Of a stretch of 64,000 nucleotides of DNA, positions 51,030 through 61,500 are shown piece after piece; position 1 is the stretch's first letter; each line of letters begins with the position of its first letter. Under the pieces are notes generated by a model. It was not told the origin of the DNA and did not search any database. It was given only the letters and a program-made list of their open reading frames with translations. A program made the position numbers and the translations under genes. The stretch lies in contig NC_029521.1 in the NCBI RefSeq assembly GCF_001577835.2, positions 16,685,605 through 16,749,604 on the forward strand, in the 5' to 3' direction. The DNA comes from Coturnix japonica. Its lineage: Eukaryota > Chordata > Aves > Galliformes > Phasianidae.

Positions 51030-54000
51030 ATGAGGTAAGAAAGAGCAGCTTGTTCTACAAATGCTTTTTTTGCTGCACTCTTGCTATGGGAATACAAGTT
51101 TGTAATTTGCATAACTGGAAGCAGTAAGGTATGTAGGGACTTTAGCATCAGAGAATAATTTACAGAATATTTACTGGAAGAATCAAAGTAAGAAAAGGAT
51201 GCAATTGGATGCTGTAACATTATTGCTTTTACAGAGTCAGTTGTCAGACACTCTGTGCTTGCAGTTCCTGGATGAAATGTAGGCTGCAGCAGCAGCTGCT
51301 GACCAGCCAAGGGGATGGCTGGCACTGATACAGCTGGGAATTTACTTTCTGCTCTCCGCTACTGTGAGGACCAGCAAATCATTCTGATCTGCAGTCTGGA
51401 GCAGAGGAAGGGAGACAATATTTGCTGAGGACTGTCTGCAAACACAGTCAAATAGGGTGGAACTAGGATGTTTATGACAACCTGGAAAATTGCATTGACA
51501 GATTATGCATGGTACTAAACTGAACTGTGTTTTATCTGCATCACAAATCTGGGGGATGTTGTTGCAGTTCTGTTTTGCTAGTCACCAGTTAGCTGTGAGG
51601 CTGTCTCTTAACCAGTCAGAAAGAGAGGAAGAATTCATCACATTACAGTTCTGTATGGTGCAGTCAGTCTGAGCTACAAAGAAACATGTCACTTAAATCC
51701 CATGCATGTTCACATGTGAAATTACTCATGAAATTACTCTCCCCCATTGTTATCATCCACTGAAGTTTTTCTTTTCTCAGCTGAGGCATCAAAACCATTT
51801 ACCTGAGCTAGAGTCCCATCACTAGCTGGGACTAGAATGCCCCTTCATGTGACAGTTTGAACAATACATTTTAATTTTGTTTTGAGGGGGACAATTTAAA
51901 ATGCTTCAAGCTATTCTTGGACAGTTTATGCTGGTTTGGCAGCTAGTATTTGTTCTTACATGGTATTCCCCCGGGGGAAAAAGGTTTCTAACAAGGTACT
52001 GCTCATAGCAGGAACTTGCTCCCACTTCCCCTTCATTCCAGAAAAAATAGAAAATTCCTATATATAGCTTTCTAATTGGGAACACATGGCACCATACAGG
52101 CTGGTAGATAATCCTAGTTTTACAAGGAAAAAGCAGAGCAGTCTTTCTGACAATGGACTGTTTGACCAAGAAGACAGTTTTAGGAAGGGGAACCCAAGCA
52201 CCATGCTGCCTCAGCTGCTGCCAGGCCCATCTTACATCCATCAGCCCATCCTCACATGCATGGAAGAATCCAGAGGCAGAAAGGCAGCAGGGTCTCCACT
52301 TTTATTTGATTACCTGTTCCAAATAGACTCCAGAAAACATTCTAAGCAGGGGTAACACATTCCTGAAGTGTGGAGTGCCGGTGTTAGAGTAGAGCAGTCC
52401 TTCTCTAACAGCATCCAGACCACCACCCCTTTCTCTATGTAAGAGGAGCTCTCAGTTCCACTGGCAAGAAGAATTACAAAAAGAATTACTCCAGACTTAT
52501 GGCTCCCCATGGCTGTGGCTTACATGAGCTATTGTTGACTAGTGACACCAGGCAAGGTACTGCCTACTTTTATAGTACATATTGCTTGGGTTAAAAACAC
52601 ATGCAGCAGGAAATTAATCGATCTTCTTTAATTTATTCTAGTTCCATTTCCAAGGATTCCTTGAAGAATTCCTTGCTGCAGCTAGAATGTTATTTTACAT
52701 GGACTTTGCTGAAGGAGGATGTAGATATTGCCAGCCTGGAAGAATCAATAGCTGATCAGATTGAGTTTTTCATAAAACCCAACATTTCAAATTACAATCT
52801 ACTATCTTATATATACCACCTGAAGCTCTCAGATGAAGAAGCTCTGGAATATCTCCAGAAAGCTGAAGAAGAAGTTAAAAAATATTATCCAAATGAAATT
52901 GACAGGAGAAGTCTCATTACCTGGGGGAACTACGCTTGGATCTACTACCACATGGGCAGATATGAAGAAGCTCAAGTGTACATAAATAAAGTGGAAAACA
53001 GCTGCAAAAAGCTTTCAAATACTGCTCAGTTGAAGATTCAGCTTCCAGAGATCTATGCTGAGCAAGGATTTGCACTATTAAAATTTGGAGGAAAGTACTA
53101 TAAGAGAGCAAAAGAGTGCTTCAAAAACGCTATGGATATAGAACCCAACAATGCAGAATTTAATGCTGGCTACGCTATAGCAATGTATCGTTTGGAAGAA
53201 TTTTCTAGCAGAAGATGTGAAGAAGTGAACTCATCTCTGGAGCCTCTGAAGCGTGCACTGGAACTGAATCCAATGGACACTTATCTTTTGGCATTACTTG
53301 CCTTGAAACTTCAAGACTTACATCAAGTTGATGAAGCAGAGAGATACATTGAAGAAGGAATGCAGAAAACTCCTGATCTTCCCTATTTCCTGAGATATGC
53401 TGCTAAATTTTATAGAAGGAAAAAAGAACTGGACAAGGCACAAGAGCTTTTGGAGAGAGCCCTAGAAATATCACCAAAATCTACCTTTTTGCTTCACCAG
53501 CTAGGACTCTGCTACAGAGCAAAGCTGTTTGAGTTGAAAAACAGTACAAGATATCCGCCTCGAGATCAAATGGAAGAACTCATTCAAATCTGCATTTCTT
53601 GTTTCAAAGAGGCGTATGAGCAAAAGCCAAAATTTTTTTGTGCCCTAACTGATCTGGCAAAGATGTATGCAGAGGCAAACATGCTTCAAGAAGCAGAAGA
53701 GACATTTCAGAAAGCTCTGAAGATAAATATTCTTACTTGCTCTGATAAACAAGAAATATTCTTCTATTATGGACTTTTTCTGCAACATAAAAAGAAATCA
53801 GAATCTGAAGCAATTAAATGTTACAAAGAAGGGCTAAAATATGGTAACTACTGTTTTGCAGAAAAGATCAAAAAATGCCTGAAAAGACTATTGGAAAAGA
53901 GAGTTCAAGGAGGGTTAGGAGGTGAAGATGATTTCAGTACACTTGGACTCCTTCATAAACTAGATGGTGAGAAGCTAGAAGCAATTGAATGTTATGAGAA

Positions 54001-54076
54001 AGCCAATGAATATAATCCTGACAATGAAGAATATCTGAGTGCTTTATGTGAGCTACGACTTTCCCTCTCAAGCTGA
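51030..54076 (+). CDS. IFIT5: Interferon-induced protein with tetratricopeptide repeats 5, two coding exons
   Basis: A cytosolic antiviral RNA-binding protein made of TPR helices, recognising single-stranded 5'-triphosphate or cap-0 RNA. Coding exons are 51030-51034 (ATGAG, then donor GTAAGA) and 52642-54076 (after acceptor TTCTAG). The split second codon, Met-Ser, is the canonical IFIT layout. The product begins MSSISKDSLKNS and has 479 residues (human IFIT5 has 482). TPR pairs such as WGNYAWIYYHMGRYEEA (about 96-112) and LLHQLGLCYRA (285-295) run through it, and it ends ALCELRLSLSS. Pocket residues keep human numbering: Gln41, Tyr250, Arg253, Tyr254 and Arg260 in PYFLRYAAKFYRRK. Human Glu33 and Thr37 correspond to Ser33 and Ser37. 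An in-frame ATG at 52601 is intronic. It is the only IFIT here, against several in mammals; two ISREs predict interferon induction. Confidence 0.96.
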
Positions 54077-54282
54077 AGCACTTCTAAATCCATCTCAACA
54101 ACAACCAAAGCACATTTAAAGAGACAATATAAATGCATTTGTTCACATTTTAAGGTTAGATTTATAACCAGATGAACCTGATAGCATAACTCTTTAATGA
54201 TAATGCACAATATGCAGATGATGACAGGATGATGGTTGTGCATTTGCTTGTCTGTTAATTATAAAAATGCATGATTGACAAG

Positions 54283-54288
54283 AATAAA
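54283..54288 (+). terminator. IFIT5: Candidate poly(A) signal of IFIT5
   Basis: AATAAA about 210 bases after the stop codon. A second AATAAA at 54558-54563 is followed by a GT-rich TGTTGGTCTGTTTAG-like stretch and is an equally good or better end. Confidence 0.5.
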
Positions 54289-54569
54289 TGGAAGCTAAGC
54301 TTACCTTAGCCTGCCATGATAATACTGATGTAAAAGTTGTCTGTGAGTACCTGTTGGACACAAATCTTCTAAGCTGGAAAACTGATCTCACCTTCTACTG
54401 AGAAAAGAGAACCACAATATTATAACATTTAACCTATCCACTTGAAAGGCATGCTGATACTAATATAGTTATTTCTGGTGGTTTTTTGAATATCAAGTAT
54501 CATTTAGAAAAAACCTGTGTTGTCTTGGTTAGTTTGCTACCTTGTGTGCTGTTTAACAATAAAAGCAAT

Positions 54570-55100
54570 CACTGTTGGTCTGTTTAGTTCACTGGGAAAT
54601 ATGGGCTGATATCGAGACACTTTAATACATAAAATGTGGGAAAAGCAAAAGAAAAACAAGAGAAACAAGTGATGCAAAAAAGCACTTGCTTACCACCAGC
54701 TGACCAATGTCCAGCCAGCTCCTGAATAACAGTAGCCCTGGCAACCTCCATCCTGAGTTCTTCCTTTCCAGTTTTTATTGCAGAGCACTATGTAGCACAG
54801 TATGGAGTGCCCTTTTGGTCAGACTGCATCTGTTCTAGCTGTGTTCCCTCCCAGGCTGTCGGCCATCCTCAGCAAGCCCTCAGATCTGCAGCAGGCGTTC
54901 TGGTGGAGCAAACACCACTGAGATGACTCCAGGTCCTGGAACCCTTGGCTGTGCCCCCCCAACAGGCTCTCACTGAGACTGGTGCATAGCAGGGCAGGGG
55001 AAGGCACCAGCAAAAGGGAGAAAAGCAGCCCTCTGTGCTAGACAACATCAGCTGTGTAATTAGTCAAAGTGATACTTTGTGCTGAAGTCATCGTTTTGTT
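54570..55100. other. IFIT5-SLC16A12 intergenic DNA, left part
   Basis: No gene seen. The stretch around 54.74-54.99 kb is GC-richer and vaguely recalls old retroviral-type repeats, but I cannot place it in a family. Confidence 0.4.
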
Positions 55101-55104
55101 TTGT

Positions 55105-55790
55105 TTTTTTAACTTTCTTTTTTTTTTTCTTTTCTTTTTTTTTCATTTGACTCTAGCTGTAGCCCTGTTAAGTGTTTTTCTTGGGGTGGCCTTCTCCAGG
55201 GTTGTGGAGGCTGCTGGCCCTCATCTTTGGAGGGTAACATGGTTCTGAGCAAGCAGTTGCTGCCCTGGCCAGGAGCAGAGAGACCGGCTGCCTCCTGCCC
55301 AGACTCCTCAGGGGGTTCCTCCTGTGCTGCATGGGGCTGTCCTCCTACTTCATGACAGTGCAGTGTCCTGTCAGGCCAGCAGCCTGGGGGGGCCTCTTCA
55401 TTGAAGCACTGCATAATGATAACACACACAAGTAACTACATGGTGCTATAGGTTGGGTTCCAGCACCTGGGTAAGGGCCTCCTCATCCAGTCCATACAGG
55501 CTGAGGGTGGAGATTATTAGGCTTTCTGCTACAACTGACTTCCATCACCTGGCCCCATACATAGATCTCCTGCAGCTCCCATTGCAGACAGGGCAGAATG
55601 GGCTCTAAGATGATATGATGCTCCTGGAAAAGGACTGACCATGCACCAGCATGGGGGCTGCCCAAGGGCCTTGGTTGGAAACAGCACTGGTTGCGGAGCA
55701 GATGGTGGAAATACCACAGGTCCACGAGGGCTGTTAGCATCTGAGAGTCTCAGAGCTCCTCCTGCACTGCCGTCATTGCAAAAAAATATC
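55105..55790 (-). pseudogene. Retropseudogene, Topors-like family
   Basis: On the minus strand, decayed coding sequence runs from about 55790 and ends in an A-rich tail (plus-strand T-run at 55105-55143), the mark of a retroposed mRNA. Two frames are needed to follow it. The first reads LVDLWYFHHLL, LGSPHAGAWSVLFQEHH and LEPILPCLQWELQEIY; a shifted frame then reads IISTLSLYGLDEEALTQVLE and, lower, EESGQEAAGLSAPGQGSN. This order resembles the C-terminal part of avian Topors-like RING E3 ligases as I remember them. The RING-coding 5' part is absent, so the copy is 5'-truncated, with at least one frameshift and several stops. The A-tail is seen directly; the family name is recollection and should be searched. 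No function is expected. Confidence 0.55.
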
Positions 55791-55799
55791 AATTATAAA

Positions 55800-57450
55800 A
55801 CCAATTAACCAATTAAAGACCACATTCTGCACTTACTTGCACTGAATTCTGCTGTGCTGCACAGAACACAGCATTACTTCAGGCTGGATGCATTTGCAGT
55901 AGGATCCATCTGTTTGTGTCTTGGTCAGATGTCACCCCAGCCAAGTCCCAGGCAGTCAGAGTCTCAGCAATGCAGTGCCCCATCCAAGGCTATATCCTCC
56001 ACTGGTACTTAGTAGGGCTGATGGGAATGCAGTGTTATCCTGGCAAACTCTTCACAGCTTGTCCTACTGCTGAATTGTGCCCTGCCCATGTGCCCTATAC
56101 AAGAACAGCCTGAATAATATAATTTCTGGAAACAAAAATAAAATAAAATATTGCATATTTAATTAATGGTTTTTAAAAATCGCGTGCCATGATGGAAGTT
56201 TATTTCAGGTTGTGAAGAGCACAGAGTAGAAGCTTGGCACTTGAGTTGTGCTCCTGGTTATTCCACTTCCATTTCTTTGCTACACCCCATTCCTTCAGAG
56301 TTTTTTTGATGGAGAATTTCATCACAGGGCTGATATTTTTTGCAGTTTTATGCACAGAAAGCATCATTCTGGTACCTACGCCTTTAAGTCAAAGCAGAAA
56401 CAACGCTAGAAACTGAAAGCTGAAATGATTCTCCCATTTTCTACAGAAAAGGTCTGTGTATAAAACAAATGGAATGTTTTCTGCTGGATTTATATTTAAA
56501 ACAATAAATACTGCCTTAATTATAAATGAATGTTCATGTTTATAAACAGGAAACCCTATGAAAGAATATTTTGAAGTTGTTTAAAACAATCCCCATATGC
56601 TAATAATTTGTTCCCAAATTTGTACTATTTACCCACATCAAAAAGTCATAGCAATATTCCAACAGGATTTTACAACACACAGTCATGGCACCAACAACTG
56701 TTGACATATCATGATATGGTAAAGAAAACCACACAACTAAACTTTTGTAAAACAAGTATTCGATAACTTATAAACTGGTGAAATAATCTCTTACAGACCA
56801 CATTACTCCCTATTTTCTGATACAAAATTGGGATCTAAAACAATATTTTCATCACTACTAGTAACTATAACTTTTTTTTTCTTCCAAGTGTGCATATTGT
56901 GTCCAACTCATAAAACACCAAATGTTTTTGTTTTTTTTTTTTTGTCTTTTTATCAACATACGTTAAAATGAAACTTAGGACCTAAAACTCATTTGCCACA
57001 CAGAACTGAATAAAGGCTGTACTGGTAGTTTTAAGCAGCTTTGAGCACAGACAGCTGAAGTCAAACAGTTTTAATGCACTGTATTTGGAATATGCATGAA
57101 AAATAGAAGTAATCGATACACACAGTATTGATAGATATAAAATACATTATGACCCCGTGGCTGTTCTCTCATATAAATCAAAGTTGTGAACAGCAGCCCA
57201 CATTGGTCTCCCCCTTGAGGCACAGAATGGAATTGGACACCAACAGAAAACACCAAGCGTACTGCAGGCAATCAACAACATTACAGCATTAACGAAACTT
57301 ATCTGGACTCCAATCAATTTGCTAATGAACAGAATATAGCTTTAAACATCATCAAACAGAAAGAAAATCTGCATCTCAGAATGTTTTCACCTTGGAAATG
57401 TAGAAGCATCCCATTTTTAATAAACCAACCACTGATAATTCACCTCATGA
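55800..57450. other. IFIT5-SLC16A12 intergenic DNA, right part
   Basis: AT-rich, with no recognisable gene or repeat. Two T-runs occur at about 56871 and 56930. It may include the far 3' UTR of SLC16A12 if a distal poly(A) site is used, for example the gene-strand AATAAA at 56199-56204. Confidence 0.45.
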
Positions 57451-57457
57451 GCTACAT

Positions 57458-57655
57458 TCAGTCTCCAGGTCCCACAAAGTAGCCAGCTGTAGTAAATATC
57501 CCTAGCACAAGGAGCAGGAAATCATCAGCAAACTGTAGCTGTTGCTTTCTGGCCAGGACAAGTGACCTGATCAGATGGTGCAAGACTAAAGATACAGCTC
57601 CCAGGTGCAAAAAAAGGGCTGTTGCAATACACAGGAGCAACTTGTCAGCCAACAT
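57458..57655 (-). other. Small open frame, hydrophobic 65-residue product
   Basis: An ATG-started frame on the SLC16A12 strand, about 0.9 kb past that gene's stop codon. The predicted product starts MLADKLLLCIATALFLHLGA, continues with a second hydrophobic stretch FLLLVLGIFTTAGYFV, and ends GPGD. Two membrane segments joined by a basic loop (LARKQQ) are unusual for a random frame. I do not recognise the protein, and frames of this length are expected by chance. It may simply be part of a long SLC16A12 3' UTR. Confidence 0.2.
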
Positions 57656-58323
57656 TCTCTTTACTAATAGCTGGTGTGGTGAGCTATTACCTCTTGGTAA
57701 TCTGCTTGCACAGATCTAATTTTTCCTAAAACCTAGTGATGTTCAGATGGCAGAGCAGCCATGATCCCTCTTACACCCACTCAGAAAACACCAGTTGGAG
57801 GATCACATCTGGAATGTCAACATTCAGAAATTCATTCTTTAGAGGTTTCCAGGGAAAAACACAACCAACCAAAAACCGTCAGGAACCACCTGAACATTTT
57901 GCTGCAGGGGGAGTGAGAAAGCAGCTCTCAAGCCACCTTTGAAATGAAGTTGTAACGTATGTACAAGATTCAGGCACATTGTAGAAATTAAAGCTGCTTC
58001 AGATACACTTTCAGCATAAATCACAGATTCCTGTCAGATTTTCTAAAAAATGGCTTTGGCATTCAAAACAGTCATTGGCACAAAGTTTGATGCAGCCTGA
58101 AAAATGGAGAGGCTTTCATGTGGCATCCGTGATTACTCCACTGAAACCTGACAGACCAGAACACTGAAATGCCTTTTTCATTAATACTACTTTTAAATAA
58201 TTTAAATATTGCTGTTCATCTTTGGTGACTGATTACTTCATTGTTTTCACTGTAGCCAATTATGTTTTTTTCAGGTTACCTGTGGAGTCAACATACTGCT
58301 TTAGAACTAAATTTGTTGAAACC

Positions 58324-58329
58324 TTTATT
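58324..58329 (-). terminator. SLC16A12: Candidate proximal poly(A) signal of SLC16A12
   Basis: Gene-strand AATAAA about 205 bases after the stop codon. Mammalian SLC16A12 has a longer 3' UTR, so this may be a minor site. Confidence 0.35.
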
Positions 58330-58533
58330 TACCAACTCTATTCTCAGTATAGTTTTGATCTACTACCGCTTCAACTTCCTATGCTGTTTGCAGATTCTAG
58401 CCTACCAAAACACGACAGAAATATCTAACTGAGATGCCCTGTGTCCTAGGACTATCATCTTCAGCACTGCAATGTGATGCGGTCTCTTCCGTCTCAGTTG
58501 TGGCCGCACAGTGCTGAATCTTGACAGCGCTCG

Positions 58534-61500
58534 TCATCTGTTGCTGTAGCTGTTTGTATCCACAGGCAAAAATTCAGCATCCTTTTGGTCTAATTCTCCT
58601 GTGACAGAATAAGCTATTGCTCCATTTGTCCAGATGTGCTGTTTGCTGTGAGTATCATTGGAGAGCGACTTCAAACGTGTTCTCTTCATTTTCTTTGCCA
58701 GTCTCGCAAAACATAATAACATTGAACTAAATATCATAGAAAATCCACACAGGAGGAATGATGCCGTGTAACTGCCAGTTGTATCCACAAGCCAACCTGT
58801 GGGAAGACAAATTACACTCTTATTTACAAATCCTGTGATCATCTGCACTTCTGTAGCTTAATCACATAGGAATACCATAAAAACAGAGAGAGGCTCACAT
58901 CACTGTCACTATTCTTTTACCTCTTGGGGTGGGAGAGAATTGGTCCACAGCATCAGCAGGCAGATAAGATTTTATGGGTTTTTGTTTAGATGTCAAACCC
59001 ACAAGAAAAACACAGCAGTTGCTAGTGAGCTGCACCCTAGGCTCATGCATCACTTAAAGCATTCCCTTTTGCAATATCTTTTGCTATTGAAAGTTAAATT
59101 AAAAGCTTCAGAAACAGAGATTAATTGGAAATTGCTGTGAACAGCAGACAAGATGTGCAAGACATATCTATACATGGCTCTTTGGAAAAGATCTCTAACC
59201 TTCCATAATGTTCAAAACTATGTCAAGAGCTTTCCAAAGAATAACAAGATTAAAGCTCCCATCATTGATCTTTTGCAATGAAACTGATAGGGAAAATGAT
59301 GGATGAGCTTGGGACCAACAGCAGTGAAACTGACTCAACCATCTGTCCAAAGCAGAGGAATCTTTCATTTCTGCACTACATGAAGTGGTAATGTCACAGC
59401 TCTTAGAAATCTAGACTGTTCTGCTTTGGTCAAGTGGTGAAATCAAAGTAATAAGATTACAGAAAAGTCATTTGTGAACTGACCTGCAACAGGTGGGCTC
59501 ACTAGATACGGTATGGCGTGCAGGAAGTACACAACACCCAGTGCTGATGATAAAGAAGAAGTTCCCACTACATCCGCTGTCACAACAGGGATCAGTGTTA
59601 CATAGGCTCCATCAAAGTATCCAAAGGTAAATGAGAAAGGCACAAGCAAGGGGAAGTTTTGGAGAACTGGTAGGAAAAGACAGCAGAGGCCATCCATTCC
59701 TACAGCAAAGAGGTAGCAGAAGTACCGATACTTCTTCAGACACCTGCAAATTTCAAAACAGGAAAGAATATCACTCACCTCTATTTCACATATCACAGCA
59801 CCTCAATTGCTAAGTAGCATTTCAGTCTTTCTCTCTTAAGTGTTGCTCAAACGTAGGTCCGACTTATTACCCAGACCTCTAGATGAAAAGCTCCACCAGC
59901 AATGAGCCCTGGGGAGAACAGATGCCAACCCACAGCTGCAGAAACCCCCATAGAACAGCACCCCAAACTGTTCTTAGGGCAGACTGTAGTGATGGGCAGC
60001 TTCTTGACTGCCAAGATTATGCAGCCCTCTGAAATTTCAGTGCTCAAAGCAGTATTTCATGGGCTTTTCAGCTCAGCAAGAAGCTTCCAGTACTATGTGT
60101 AACAAGTTACAGCACACCCCTCTCAGCTGTCATCCTTCACATCAGCCCTCCAACAATGGAATTAGTGAGAGCTAAGTGAGATGGTAATTCCCCCTCTCCA
60201 TACCCCACACAACAAATGATTGATTTTTCCTAGAAACTAAATAAACACAAATAATAATGTGTCCTTTAGAATCAAAACACCTCTTAGTTTAGCCAGATGC
60301 TCATCTCTCAATATACTGAGGAATGTATAACAATTTTACCTCAGTCCTTATGAGTATTTGCCTGACAACAGTAAGCCAGACCTTTGCTCTTTCTCCATCA
60401 CTTCTGCATCACCCCAGCAGCACAGAAGAGATGAAAAAGCACAAATAGAGTATTATCCTCTAGGGATTACATACAGAGGATCATTCTTGACATATCTTGG
60501 GCAAGAGGTAACATTTCCAAGGTCAAATGCAAGAGCTTTGCACAAACATCACTTCTTTAAGGGAGAGAAAAAAAAAAAAAGACACAAAAAACAACACCCA
60601 ACAGAAGCCAATGAAGTGACAAAACATTTCTGAAAGTTAGATTGTGTGCTGGCTTTCTGGAGAAGTTTCACATGCTACAGACAATGTCCATAATGTTAAC
60701 TTTTATATGCATTGCGCCCTACTTGCATTCAGCCTTCCACTGGCTAAAGTTTGCATTTCCTTAGCCATAAGCCATTACCTTCTGTCTGTTAGCCATCCAA
60801 AGGTGATATTACCAATGATATCAATGACACCAAGTATGGACATGAGGAAGGCAGCCTGGTGATGGCTCACTCCAACGCTCAAAGCATAAGGCACTAAGTA
60901 GACAAACAGAGGGCTGCAGCCATATGCCATAAATAACACAGACACTGCTAGCACCATGAAGCCCGGCATCAGTAAAAAGTCGTATTCTTTCCATGAACAG
61001 TAGCATAAACACTCATGTGACCAAGTTTTGATTAAAGGTGAACAGAGAGACATTCGCTTCAAGTCTCGTTTCTGTGCTTTAGGGACATAATTTTGTTCAA
61101 GAAGCCCTGGAACAGTTTTATGGTCCTCCTCAAGGGCAATAGGCCGCATCAAGGCACCACAGACACAGAGATTTAGGACAAAACCTCCTAGGATAAGTAA
61201 TGCCCCACGCCAGGAAAACTGCTCGATTAAGAGTTGGACCACAGGAGCCAGGATGAAGGTACCGATTCCACTTCCAGACATAGCTATTCCATAAGCCAGT
61301 GCTTTCCTTTTGTTGAAGTATTTGCCCACCATTGCAATAGCTGGAGAATAACAGAGAGCAAATCCAAGTCCTAGGAAAGAAAACACGGTGCAGATGGTTT
61401 AATTCTGAGCACAATGTATGGAACACAATAAATTAAGCCACATAGATTACTCTAATTAGCACTTTAGTGAATAGAAAACTCTTCCTGATTCTGCATCATG

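Noticed and set aside
52601-52641. IFIT5 starting at the ATG at 52601 in the main exon frame
   Set aside because: The bases at 52601-52641 end in a splice acceptor (TTCTAG) and the upstream ATGAG/GTAAGA exon gives the canonical IFIT start. The extra residues are intronic.
54740-54990. Possible endogenous retroviral remnant
   Set aside because: Some words recall old retroviral-type repeats, but I see no terminal repeats, primer site or recognisable coding domain, so no family or boundary can be supported.
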